From Nocardioides sp. (GTDB lineage: Bacteria; Actinomycetota; Actinomycetes; Propionibacteriales; Nocardioidaceae), in NCBI RefSeq assembly GCF_030150155.1, contig NZ_JASLGR010000040.1, positions 1-64,000 of the forward strand: a DNA stretch of 64,000 nt, given 5' to 3'. The position numbers were made by a program, and so were the translations under genes. Positions within the stretch are counted from its first letter, which is position 1. Every line of letters starts with the position of its first letter. The notes beneath the pieces were generated by a model that saw nothing but the letters and a program-made list of their open reading frames with translations, was not told where the DNA came from and did not search any database. Positions 42,095 to 50,156 of this stretch are shown here, piece after piece.

Positions 42095-42850
42095 ATGGCC
42101 GAGCGCGTCACGTTCGCCAGCTCCACCGGCCCGATGCTCGCCGGCCTGATCGACGCTCCGATCGGCCAGCACCGCGGCTGGGGCGTCTTCGCCCACGGCT
42201 TCACCCTCGGCAAGGACTGCCCCGCCGCCGCACGGATCTGCCGCCAACTCGCCTCCGAGGGCATCGGGATGCTCCGCTTCGACAACCTCGGCCTCGGGGA
42301 CTCCGAGGGCGACTGGGGCGACGGCTCCTTCACCGTCAAGGTCGCCGACACCCTCCAGGCGGTCAGCTTCATGGCCGAGCGCGGCACCCCGGTCGACCTG
42401 CTCGTCGGCCACTCCTGGGGCGGCGCCGCCGTCCTCGCCGCCGCCCACGACGTACCCAGCGCCCGCGCCGTGGTCAGCATCGGAGCGCCCAGCGACCCCA
42501 GCGAGGTGGAGAAGCAGTACGACGCCGTCGTCGAGCGTGCCGTCGCCGAGGGCGACACCGAGTGGATGGTCGGGGGCCGCTCCCTCACCCTCAAGCGCGC
42601 GTTCGTCGAGGAGGTCCGCAGCGCCCGGCTGCTCTACCGCGTGCCCGAGATCCGCAAGCCGTTGATGGTGATGCACTCCCCGACCGACAACACCGTCGCG
42701 ATCGAGAACGCCGCCGACATCTTCAACGCCGCCCGGCACCCGCGGAACTTCATCGCCCTGGAGGGCAGCGACCACCTGATGACCGCTCCCGGCCAGGCCA
42801 AGCGGGCGGCGCGGATCATCAGCGCCTGGGCCGACGCCTACCTGAACTGA
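42095..42850 (+). CDS. alpha/beta hydrolase (S33-like), stand-alone
   Basis: The 251-aa hydrolase has FAHGFTLGKDCPAAARICRQ, RFDNLGLGDSEG, the nucleophile in LLVGHSWGGAAVL (about 110), Asp in MHSPTDNTVAI and His in EGSDHLMTAP. It resembles the N-terminal half of the hydrolase-OsmC fusions found in many bacteria but ends without the OsmC part. Co-transcription with MarR and proximity to the pump suggest drug or ester detoxification. Confidence 0.87.
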   Translation: MAERVTFASSTGPMLAGLIDAPIGQHRGWGVFAHGFTLGKDCPAAARICRQLASEGIGMLRFDNLGLGDSEGDWGDGSFTVKVADTLQAVSFMAERGTPVDLLVGHSWGGAAVLAAAHDVPSARAVVSIGAPSDPSEVEKQYDAVVERAVAEGDTEWMVGGRSLTLKRAFVEEVRSARLLYRVPEIRKPLMVMHSPTDNTVAIENAADIFNAARHPRNFIALEGSDHLMTAPGQAKRAARIISAWADAYLN

Positions 42851-42875
42851 GCGGCCAAGGTCCCGCCCAGGATCC

Positions 42876-42965
42876 GTTGGATTGCACAGTAGGAACCCGT
42901 TGGATTGCACAGTAGGAACCCGTTGGACTGCGCAATAGAAGTCCGTTGGATTGCACAGCAGAGGG
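42876..42965. repeat. four tandem 23-bp repeats
   Basis: Units start at 42876, 42899, 42922 and 42945. The first two are identical (GTTGGATTGCACAGTAGGAA plus CCC); the third and fourth carry point changes. They fill the gap before the DUF4143 ATPase and end 13 nt before its -10 box. They are unrelated to the 22-bp family. Confidence 0.9.
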
Positions 42966-42977
42966 ACGTGCGACTGA

Positions 42978-42983
42978 TACCGT
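42978..42983 (+). promoter_or_regulatory. leaderless -10 box (TACCGT)
   Basis: TACCGT, 6 nt, then the ATPase ATG at 42990. Confidence 0.6.
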
Positions 42984-42989
42984 GAGGTC

Positions 42990-44261
42990 ATGCCGTACCG
43001 CCGTCGGGTCCTCGACGAGGTGTTGGACGACCTCCTTCCCGCCCTCGCCGCCGTCACGCTGGAGGGCGCCAAGGGCGTCGGCAAGACGGCGACGGCTCGG
43101 GAGCGAGCCCAGACATTCCTCCCGCTCGACCTTCCCGCTCAGCGTGAGATCGTGGCAGCGGACCTCACCTACCTGACCCGCGTTGATCCGCCGGTCCTGA
43201 TCGACGAGTGGCAGCTCGTGCCGGCGGTCTGGGACCGCGTCCGTCGCGCCGTCGACGACGGCGCCGCAGGCGGCACCTTCCTCCTCACCGGGTCGGCGAC
43301 CATCCCTGCCGACGCACGCATCCACTCCGGAGCAGGTCGCATCGTCAGCCTGAAGATGCGACCGCTGTCCCTGGCAGAGCGGAACCTCGCCGAGCCGACC
43401 GTCTCCCTCGCCGACCTGCTGAGCGGAAGCCGACCGGCGATCGGTGGCGAGTCGACGCTCGATCTCGACACCTATGTCGAGGAGATCCTGCGCTCGGGGT
43501 TCCCGGGAATCCGCGATCTCCCCACCCGAGCACGCTCGCTCCAGCTCGACAGCTACCTCACCCGGATCCTTGAACGGGAGCTGCCGGAGAACGGCGTCTC
43601 CGTCCGCCGACCGGCCGCACTGCGCGCATGGCTCGCCGCCTACGCCGCCTGCACCTCCAGCGACACGACGTACTCGAAGATCCTCGACGCTGCCACCTCC
43701 GGCCTGGCTGACAAACCCTCCCGAGGCACCGTCGACGGCTACCGCGAGCAGCTGACCCGGCTCTTCATTCTCGATCCGGTCCCGGCGTGGGTGCCGGTCT
43801 TCAACCCACTGAAACGGCTCACACTGTCCCCCAAACACCACCTGGTGGACCCAGCGTTGGCGGCCCGTCTCGCAGGCGTCACCCGACCGGGCCTGCTCCG
43901 CGGCTTCTCCCCGCAGGGCGACCCAGCCGCGGGCACCTGGCTCGGCGCACTGTTCGAGTCCCTCGTCACTCAGAGCGTGCGGGTGTACGCCGACGCCGCA
44001 TCGGCCCACGTCGGCCACCTCCGCACCCAGGCGACCGATCGGGAGATCGATCTGATCGTCGAGGGCGAGGACCGTCGCGTGGTGGCGATCGAGGTCAAGC
44101 TCAGCGAGACGATCAGCGACCGCGACGTCCGGCACCTCAACTGGCTGCACGACCAGATCGGCGACCACCTCGCCGACAAGGTGGTCATCACCACCGGACG
44201 TCATGCCTACCGGCGGGCCGACGGCGTGGCGGTCGTGCCGCTGGCGCTCCTCGGACCGTGA
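42990..44261 (+). CDS. AAA ATPase with DUF4143 domain
   Basis: The 423-aa protein has Walker A GAKGVGKTAT (about 27-36), Walker B PVLIDEWQ and a sensor LLTGSA in an AAA_14 domain. A DUF4143 domain follows (FPGIRDLPTRARSLQLDSYL onward), with a restriction-endonuclease-like core near the end: DREIDLIVEG then VVAIEVKLS. The D-ExK pattern suggests nuclease ancestry. These ATPases are common, often near toxin-antitoxin modules, and their role is unknown. It is immediately preceded by 23-bp repeats and converges on the LysR gene. Confidence 0.88.
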   Translation: MPYRRRVLDEVLDDLLPALAAVTLEGAKGVGKTATARERAQTFLPLDLPAQREIVAADLTYLTRVDPPVLIDEWQLVPAVWDRVRRAVDDGAAGGTFLLTGSATIPADARIHSGAGRIVSLKMRPLSLAERNLAEPTVSLADLLSGSRPAIGGESTLDLDTYVEEILRSGFPGIRDLPTRARSLQLDSYLTRILERELPENGVSVRRPAALRAWLAAYAACTSSDTTYSKILDAATSGLADKPSRGTVDGYREQLTRLFILDPVPAWVPVFNPLKRLTLSPKHHLVDPALAARLAGVTRPGLLRGFSPQGDPAAGTWLGALFESLVTQSVRVYADAASAHVGHLRTQATDREIDLIVEGEDRRVVAIEVKLSETISDRDVRHLNWLHDQIGDHLADKVVITTGRHAYRRADGVAVVPLALLGP

Positions 44262-44271
44262 CCCGCCACGG

Positions 44272-45258
44272 TTACCGCTGCCCGCCGGGCGGCGCGGGCG
44301 GGCCGAGCTCGGCCGTCACCTGTCCGGCGACCTCCATCAGCAGGGCCCGGAGCCACTCGATGAAGAAGTGGTCGGACAGCCGCGGGTTCCAGACCATGTC
44401 GATCCCGACCCCCGGCAGGGCGAACGGCACCTCCTCGATCCGCAGGTCGACGACGGACTTCATCGCGGCGGCGACGGTGCCGCGCTGGAACGCGACGCCG
44501 CCGGAGCGGGCGACCAGGTGCGGGACGAGCAGGTTGTCCGAGACCAGCTGCCCGATCTCGTAGCCCACCCCGAGCTGATCGAGCACCGTGTACGGCAGCA
44601 CCCGGCGCTCGGCGTCGAAGACGATGTGCCGCTCCCGGGTGACCAGCTCCATCGGGGTCGCCGCGGGATCGGTCTCGGGCGAGGCGACGAGCATCCAGCG
44701 GTCGTCGTACAGGCGCTCACGGGGGTACGGCGAGCTGAACGCCTCCGAGAGCAGGACGACGTCGACGCCCTCCTCGGTGAACTCCGGCTCGGTCGGCATC
44801 GTGAAGGTGCGGATCTTGAAGATCGCGTTCGGGGCCCGCTCGGCGATCAGCCGCCCCAGCGGCGCCCCGACGACGAACGCCGTCGCCGTCATCATCCCGA
44901 CGGTGATCACCCGACGATCCTTGGCCGGGTCGAAGTCGGGGAAGTTCACCACGCCGGCGGTCTGGATCAGCACCGCCCGCAGCGGCGCGATCAGGTCGAG
45001 CGCCCGCGGGGTCAGCTTGGTCTCGGCACCCTCGCGGACCAGCAGGTCGTCGCCGAAGAGCCGGCGCATCCGCGCCAGGGCGTGACTCATCGCGGGCTGG
45101 GAGAGCCCCACCCGTGCCGCGGCGCGGGTGACGCTGCGCTCCTCCAGCAGGGCCAGCAGCGGCACCAGCAGGTTGAGGTTGACCGACGCGAGCCGGTCCA
45201 GGCCGACGCCGCTGACCGGCGGCTCACCGTCGGACTGGCGCCCCTGTTCCTCACTCAT
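44272..45258 (-). CDS. LysR family regulator (NodD-like)
   Basis: The 328-aa protein has a LysR helix-turn-helix from about residue 30 (VNLNLLVPLLALLEERSVTR, AAARVGLSQPAMSHALARMR) and a NodD/NahR-type effector domain (FPDFDPAKDRRVITVGMMTA, ALMEVAGQ near the end). Such regulators respond to aromatic acids. No divergent target gene is adjacent, so it may act elsewhere, possibly on the aromatic operons 5-8 kb away. Confidence 0.87.
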   Translation of the reverse strand: MSEEQGRQSDGEPPVSGVGLDRLASVNLNLLVPLLALLEERSVTRAAARVGLSQPAMSHALARMRRLFGDDLLVREGAETKLTPRALDLIAPLRAVLIQTAGVVNFPDFDPAKDRRVITVGMMTATAFVVGAPLGRLIAERAPNAIFKIRTFTMPTEPEFTEEGVDVVLLSEAFSSPYPRERLYDDRWMLVASPETDPAATPMELVTRERHIVFDAERRVLPYTVLDQLGVGYEIGQLVSDNLLVPHLVARSGGVAFQRGTVAAAMKSVVDLRIEEVPFALPGVGIDMVWNPRLSDHFFIEWLRALLMEVAGQVTAELGPPAPPGGQR

Positions 45259-45294
45259 CGCGCCCCTGACCTTACGCAGCCCATCGCCACCGAC

Positions 45295-45927
45295 TCAGAT
45301 CACGCGGTACGACGGATAGCGGCGGGCGATCTCGAACATCACCGTCACCATCGAGTCGGCATCGAGGTGCTCGGAGAAGTCCGGAGACGCGGGGAAGGAG
45401 TCGGCGGCGGGTGCCCACAGGGCGACCACCGGTCGGCCGGTCAGGGTGCTGAGGCTGCTCACCCCATCCAGATCGGGCCAGGTCGCGGCGATCGCACGTG
45501 CCCACGCACGACAGGTGGCGCGCGGCCCTGACGCGAAGGAGTGCGAGGCCCCGTTGCGCAACGCCCACTCACCGGTGAGGTCGAGCAGCCGCAGCGGCCG
45601 GATCGGCTGCCACGAGGTGGCCTTGGGACGACCCGTGACGGTGTCGATCACGCGGTCGTACTGAAACACCTCGGCCACCGACGTGGCCAGGTCCGTGGCG
45701 GCGTACGTCACGCCGAGGCCGGGGTGCTGACCGGTCGGCATCGGATGCGGGTCGAACCGCGCCGACACCGCGGGCCCCCACTGCCGCAGCGTCGACCAGC
45801 CCAGCACGTGCTGCCCCACCGTGGGGTGGACCCGCCACAGCACCGGGCGCACCTCGATCACATCCTCAGCCCGGCGCGTCAGCACGACCGGCGGCCGCGA
45901 GGGCCGCTTCGGGTAGGGCGCGCTCAC
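45295..45927 (-). CDS. RES-domain toxin (NAD+ phosphorylase/glycohydrolase type)
   Basis: The 210-aa protein has the RES features: an Arg in LWRVHP (about 31), GVTYAATDLATSVAEVFQ with the conserved Tyr and Glu (about 73-88), and a Ser/Asp-rich C-terminal part. RES toxins deplete NAD+. Its start overlaps the upstream antitoxin by 4 nt, which supports a toxin-antitoxin pair. Confidence 0.82.
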   Translation of the reverse strand: MSAPYPKRPSRPPVVLTRRAEDVIEVRPVLWRVHPTVGQHVLGWSTLRQWGPAVSARFDPHPMPTGQHPGLGVTYAATDLATSVAEVFQYDRVIDTVTGRPKATSWQPIRPLRLLDLTGEWALRNGASHSFASGPRATCRAWARAIAATWPDLDGVSSLSTLTGRPVVALWAPAADSFPASPDFSEHLDADSMVTVMFEIARRYPSYRVI

Positions 45928-46520
45928 GCCCGAGCCAGCGCGTCCATCCAGTCGACGATGACCTCGACGTCCCCCGAGGACCAGATGAAGTCCACCGGGG
46001 AGGCTCCGATCTCGTCGAGCACGGAGGTCATGAACGACTCCACGGCCAGCGGGTGCATCGTCTTGGGGATCGCCGGAACGAGCTGGCCCAGGCCGGGCAG
46101 CAGGTCGGCGCCGCCACCTGCCGCCTCGGCGAGGAACTGCCAGTCCGGCAGATAGCGGCGCCCCTGCACCGTGATCGCGTACAGGCTGCGATCCCCGATC
46201 CGGTGCGAGATCCGCGACCGGGAGACCCCCAGCCGCGCGGCCGCCTCCTCCAGAGTCAGGCTGGAGCCGAGCAGCTCCTCCAGGGTCCGCGCCGCCGTGA
46301 GGGCGCGCTGCCGCTGGATCTCCGCAGGATCGGTCTCCTCCCAGCCGTCGAGCGCGGCGACCGCCTCAGGTCCGCCGTGCTCGCGCAGGTAGGCCAGCGA
46401 GGCCGACGAGATCGGCGTCGCACCCGCGGCAGGGGTCTGACTCAGCTCGGCCTCGACCTCAGCCGGAGTCAGACCGGGGAAGAACCGGTCCAGCACCTCG
46501 TCCGCGGTGATCGCGCTCAT
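45924..46520 (-). CDS. antitoxin partner of the RES toxin, HTH protein
   Basis: The 198-aa protein has a helix-turn-helix in the middle (LTLEEAAARLGVSRSRISHR) followed by a beta-hairpin (YAITVQGRRYLPDWQF) and a C-terminal segment that ends MDALARA. It is longer than classical Xre/MbcA antitoxins (110-150 aa) because of an extra ~90-residue N-terminal region. The ATG at 46520 is set by TATCAT 6 nt upstream. It is adjacent to and overlapping the RES gene. Confidence 0.78.
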   Translation of the reverse strand: MSAITADEVLDRFFPGLTPAEVEAELSQTPAAGATPISSASLAYLREHGGPEAVAALDGWEETDPAEIQRQRALTAARTLEELLGSSLTLEEAAARLGVSRSRISHRIGDRSLYAITVQGRRYLPDWQFLAEAAGGGADLLPGLGQLVPAIPKTMHPLAVESFMTSVLDEIGASPVDFIWSSGDVEVIVDWMDALARA

Positions 46521-46526
46521 GCGCAC

Positions 46527-46532
46527 ATGATA
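46527..46532 (-). promoter_or_regulatory. leaderless -10 box (TATCAT)
   Basis: Minus-strand TATCAT, 6 nt before the antitoxin ATG at 46520. It chooses this ATG over the GTG two codons earlier. Confidence 0.6.
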
Positions 46533-46562
46533 TCACGGGGTGTGGTGATGTGCGGGCCTGCC

Positions 46563-47738
46563 TCAGCCGGCGAGCGTGCGCCGCAGCCGCGGGATCGGGA
46601 TCCGGTGGTTGAGCGCTACCGCCGCCCCTGCCCCCGAGCCCTCGACCGGCGCCCACCGCATCAGCCCGTGACCGTCAGGTCCCGCGTCGACGTACTCGGG
46701 AGCACCGGTGACGGGGAGGTCGCCGACTGCCTTGAGGTGGAGCCCGAAGCCCTCGGTCCAGAAGTACGACTGGAACGCCAGCGGCGGTGCCTCCTCGCCC
46801 CGGATCAGGGCGACCGCGGCGACCTTGGCCTGCTCGATGGCACTGCTCCACAACGGAATCCGGCGTCGACCGTACGCCGTCACCAGCGCAGCCAGGTCGC
46901 CGACCGCAGCCACGTCAGGGCGCACCAGCCCCCGCTCGTCGACGGCGATCGCACCGCCACCGGCCCCGGCGGCGAGCAGTCCGGAGTCCGCCAGCCACTC
47001 GGTGTTCGGCAGGTCGCCGACGGCGCTGACCACCACGTCGGCGTGCAGCCGGCGGCCGTCGGCGAGGACGACCTCGGTGTGCGCCCCGGGCCGCTCGAGC
47101 CGGGCGCCGGCGGTCTGCACGACCTCCAGCCCCTGGTCCTGGGCGGTCCGGGTCCAGATCTGGGCCAGGTGCTCGCCCAGCGCGTCGATCAGCGGCAGCC
47201 CCTGGGACACGACCGTGACGCGGCATCCGGCGGCGAGCGCGCCGGAGGCGATCTCCATGCCGAGGACGCCACCGCCGACCACGATCACCGACCCGCCCGG
47301 TCCGACCTCGGCGATCCGCTCACGGAGCACGAAGGCGTCGTCGAGCCCGCGCAGGGTGACCTCGTCGGCGAGGTCGGAGAGTCGTCGGGCACGCGATCCG
47401 GTGGCGATCACCAGCCGGTCGTAGCCCAGCGTCTCGCCGTCGTCGAGCCTCACCCGTCGGGCCTCCGGGTCGAGCGCGGTGGCGCGCACGCCGAGCAGCT
47501 CGGTGGCGCCGTGCGTCGGGGTGGGCAGCTGGTGGGCGGTGAGGTCGGCCGCGGGGGCCAGGAGTGCCTTGGAGAGCGCCGGTCGCGAGTACGCCGCGTG
47601 CTTCTCCTCGCCCACGATGGTGACCTCGCCGTCGAACCCGGCGCCGCGCAGGGCATCGGCGGCGGTGAGGCCGGCGATGCCGTTGCCGAGGATGAGGACG
47701 TGGTCGATCCGGTCCGAGGGTGCAGCCATCGGGCTCAC
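46563..47738 (-). CDS. FAD-dependent ferredoxin reductase
   Basis: The 391-aa flavoprotein has an FAD site (VLILGNGIAGLTAADALRGA), an NAD site (VIVVGGGVLGMEIASGALAA, about 150) and AAVGDLAALV (about 280), as in putidaredoxin-reductase-like enzymes. The GTG start overlaps the ferredoxin stop (GTGA). It would pass electrons from NAD(P)H to the ferredoxin and then to the P450 encoded upstream. Confidence 0.9.
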   Translation of the reverse strand: MSPMAAPSDRIDHVLILGNGIAGLTAADALRGAGFDGEVTIVGEEKHAAYSRPALSKALLAPAADLTAHQLPTPTHGATELLGVRATALDPEARRVRLDDGETLGYDRLVIATGSRARRLSDLADEVTLRGLDDAFVLRERIAEVGPGGSVIVVGGGVLGMEIASGALAAGCRVTVVSQGLPLIDALGEHLAQIWTRTAQDQGLEVVQTAGARLERPGAHTEVVLADGRRLHADVVVSAVGDLPNTEWLADSGLLAAGAGGGAIAVDERGLVRPDVAAVGDLAALVTAYGRRRIPLWSSAIEQAKVAAVALIRGEEAPPLAFQSYFWTEGFGLHLKAVGDLPVTGAPEYVDAGPDGHGLMRWAPVEGSGAGAAVALNHRIPIPRLRRTLAG

Positions 47739-47932
47739 GCCAGACTGAGGGCTGCGACCGGGCAGACCCGGACGGCGGCGTTGGCCTCGCCGACCGCAGC
47801 GGCGTCGGCGTCGTCGACCTCGGGGCGATCGAGGATCAGCTCACCGTCGTCGTCGAGGTGCATCAGGGAGGCGGCGGCCTCCTCGCACAGGCCGTGGCCT
47901 TCGCAGCGGGGGCGGTCGAGGACGATCTTCAT
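47735..47932 (-). CDS. P450-type [3Fe-4S] ferredoxin with CxxHxxC motif
   Basis: The 65-aa protein reads MKIVLDRPRCEGHGLCEEAA and ends with CPVAALSLA. The cluster motif is C-x2-H-x2-C...C-P: His stands where a fourth Cys would bind, as in the variant ferredoxins that serve actinobacterial P450s. It overlaps the P450 stop by 4 nt and the reductase start by 4 nt. Confidence 0.9.
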   Translation of the reverse strand: MKIVLDRPRCEGHGLCEEAAASLMHLDDDGELILDRPEVDDADAAAVGEANAAVRVCPVAALSLA

Positions 47933-49137
47933 CCGGGGACTACTTCCAGGACGGGCAGCGACTCGATGCTGCGGGTGATGTTGTGCGGGACGCGGGTCTC
48001 GGGGGCGACGACGAGGCGCTCGACCCGGCGGGCGAGGGCGTCGATGATGGCGTGCGCCTCGAGCCGTGCCAGGCCCTGGCCGGCGCAGCCGTGCACGCCG
48101 TAGCCCAGGGAGAGGTGGTCGACCGGGTTGCGCTCGATGCGGAACTCGTCGGGGTTCTCGTAGTGCCGCGGGTCGCGGTTGCCGGCGCCGAAGACGATCG
48201 CGATCTGGGCGCCGGCCGGGATGGTGACGCCGTCGATCTGGACGTCGCGGGTGGTCTTGCGTCCCCAGACGTTGATCGGCGCCCAGAAGCGCAGCACCTC
48301 GTTGAACGCCGCCGACACCAGCGACGGGTCCTCGCGGACCAGGGCGAGCTGGTCGGGGTGGGCGGCGAAGAGGGCGAGGATGTTGCCGATCGCGCTGACG
48401 GTGTTCTCCACGCCGGCGGCGAGGAACTGGTGGATGATGTGGCCCGAGGAGCCCTCGGGGATGGCGCCGCGCTCCTCGGCCTCGAAGATGCCGTGGCCGA
48501 TCGAGCCGGGGGTCAGGTCGGCCTTGGCGACCTTCGAGCACCACTCGTAGAGCTGGCCGGCGATCGGGAAGGAGTCGGCGGTGCGCTGGTTGAGCGGCCC
48601 GATCACCTGGTTGGCGGCCTTGCCCCAGGCCAGCATGTGGTCGCGGACCTCGCCGGTGAAGCCGACCAGGTCGGCGACGACCTGGAGCGGGAACGCCCGG
48701 GCGATGGCGTCGATCGCGTCGAAGCTGCCTTCGGCGACGAGGGTCGCGACGAGCTCGTCGGCGCGGGCGTCGATCTGACCCTTGAGCCCGCGCAGCGCGC
48801 GCGGCGAGAGGTTCTCGGTCAGGGCGGCGCGGAGCTGGGTGTGCAGCGGCGGGTCGGAGGCCAGCGAGGTGCCGGTCAGGGCCTCGTTGACCATCGGGTT
48901 GAAGCCGATCGCGCTGGCCGAGGAGAAGGTCTCCCAGTCGCCGAGCGCGGTCCGGATGACGTCGTAGCGCGTCAGGGCGTAGACGTCGTTGGCAGGCAGA
49001 TGGACGACGCCGCCGAGCTCGCGCAGGACGGCGTACGTCGGATAGGGGTCGATCAGCACGTCGTCGGCGAACAGGTCGACGTCGGAGGTCGGCACAGCGG
49101 CGGTGCCACCCTCGGCAGCAGGAGCGGTCTCGGTCAT
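47929..49137 (-). CDS. cytochrome P450 of a three-component system
   Basis: The 402-aa enzyme has the I-helix LAAGVENTV (about 235), ExxR in NEVLRFWAPI and haem Cys in LGYGVHGCAGQGLARLEAHA (about 345). The haem motif has Tyr-Gly-Val-His-Gly-Cys. With the overlapping ferredoxin and reductase genes it forms a self-sufficient class I chain. ATG 49137 is preferred; a TTG 36 nt upstream is possible. Its substrate may be an aromatic compound feeding the gentisate operon next door, but that is only inference. Confidence 0.91.
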   Translation of the reverse strand: MTETAPAAEGGTAAVPTSDVDLFADDVLIDPYPTYAVLRELGGVVHLPANDVYALTRYDVIRTALGDWETFSSASAIGFNPMVNEALTGTSLASDPPLHTQLRAALTENLSPRALRGLKGQIDARADELVATLVAEGSFDAIDAIARAFPLQVVADLVGFTGEVRDHMLAWGKAANQVIGPLNQRTADSFPIAGQLYEWCSKVAKADLTPGSIGHGIFEAEERGAIPEGSSGHIIHQFLAAGVENTVSAIGNILALFAAHPDQLALVREDPSLVSAAFNEVLRFWAPINVWGRKTTRDVQIDGVTIPAGAQIAIVFGAGNRDPRHYENPDEFRIERNPVDHLSLGYGVHGCAGQGLARLEAHAIIDALARRVERLVVAPETRVPHNITRSIESLPVLEVVPG

Positions 49138-49311
49138 GCCTCCATCAAAGGTGACCGCCACCACATAAGACAAGTGAATGCTTTACATGGTGTTTCATTC
49201 ATTCATTGCATGTCTAGCGACGACGGATCGTCACCGCGCCACCTGGCCCGACGCCCCGACGGCGCCGAACAGTCGGGACCGCCCAGGCCCTCTCGACCCT
49301 CGACCCTCGAC

Positions 49312-50088
49312 TCAGACCGCGGCGAGCTCCTGCTCGATCGCCGTGGCCGCGCGCGAGAGCGTGCCGACGAACGACGGCAGATGCTCCACCTCATAGCGCG
49401 GACTCGGCATCGAGACCGCCAGGCCTGCCAGCACCGCACCGTCGCTCCCCCGGATCGGCACGCCGACGGCGACGACGCCCTTCTCCGAACGGCCCCGGTT
49501 GACGGCGAAGCCCTGTCGCCGGATCTTGACCAGCTCCGCGGCCAGACGCTCCAGGTCAGGGCGGTCGACGGCGCCGTCGGAGCCCTCCTCAGCGGACTCG
49601 TCGGGGTCGCCGTACACCGCCTGCAGCTCCGCCTCAGAGAGGTCGGCGAGCAGCACCAAGCCACCCGAGGTCCGATACGCAGGGAAGACCATTCCCTCCC
49701 GCGATGTCACCCGCAACGCCTGCCCCGACTCGACCGAGGCGACGAACCGCACCGAGGCGCCGACCCGCACGGTGGCGTTCACCGTCTCGCCGAGCAGGTC
49801 GACCAGCCGGTGGGCGTGCGGCAGCACCGCGGCCCGCAGCAGAGCGGTCCGGGACTGGGAGTGCTGGGCCAGCTCCAGCACCGGCCCCGCGTGGTAGACC
49901 CGCGCCTCGTCCTGGGTCGCGAAGTCGCGGTAGACCAGCATCTGGAGCAGGCGGTGGGCCGTCGAGCGTGCCACCCCGAGCCGCTCGGCGGTCTCGGCCA
50001 CGGTGAGCGACCCTTCGAGCTGGAGCATCGCCGCGATCCGGAGCGCATGGTCGACGCTGGTGATGGCGTACGCCGGAGGGGTCTTCAT
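49312..50088 (-). CDS. IclR family regulator
   Basis: The 258-aa protein has an N-terminal winged helix (VDHALRIAAMLQLEGSLTVA, ETAERLGVARSTAHRLLQML) and an IclR effector domain (VGASVRFVASVESGQALRVT, GVVAVGVPIRGSDGAVLAGL). It is divergent from the gentisate operon, with 68 bp between containing CAGAAT-N5-ATTCTG. It very probably controls that operon in response to 3-hydroxybenzoate or gentisate. Confidence 0.9.
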   Translation of the reverse strand: MKTPPAYAITSVDHALRIAAMLQLEGSLTVAETAERLGVARSTAHRLLQMLVYRDFATQDEARVYHAGPVLELAQHSQSRTALLRAAVLPHAHRLVDLLGETVNATVRVGASVRFVASVESGQALRVTSREGMVFPAYRTSGGLVLLADLSEAELQAVYGDPDESAEEGSDGAVDRPDLERLAAELVKIRRQGFAVNRGRSEKGVVAVGVPIRGSDGAVLAGLAVSMPSPRYEVEHLPSFVGTLSRAATAIEQELAAV

Positions 50089-50110
50089 CGGCGCGACTCA
50101 TTCCGCATAA

Positions 50111-50127
50111 CAGAATTCCTTATTCTG
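50111..50127. promoter_or_regulatory. IclR operator candidate
   Basis: CAGAAT-TCCTT-ATTCTG is a perfect 6-bp inverted repeat in the iclR/gentisate divergent region. TATTCT inside it (50121-50126) is also a good -10 box for the gentisate operon, so a bound regulator would cover the promoter. Confidence 0.65.
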
Positions 50128-50156
50128 CTGGGGGCAACATCGCCAGACTAGCGCAC

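Noticed and set aside
42876..42965. CRISPR-like array considered for the 23-bp repeats.
   Set aside because: There are no spacers between units and no cas genes.
47983..50151. A 722-codon plus-strand frame antisense to the P450 and IclR genes.
   Set aside because: A high-GC antisense shadow; the minus-strand genes have haem and HTH motifs.
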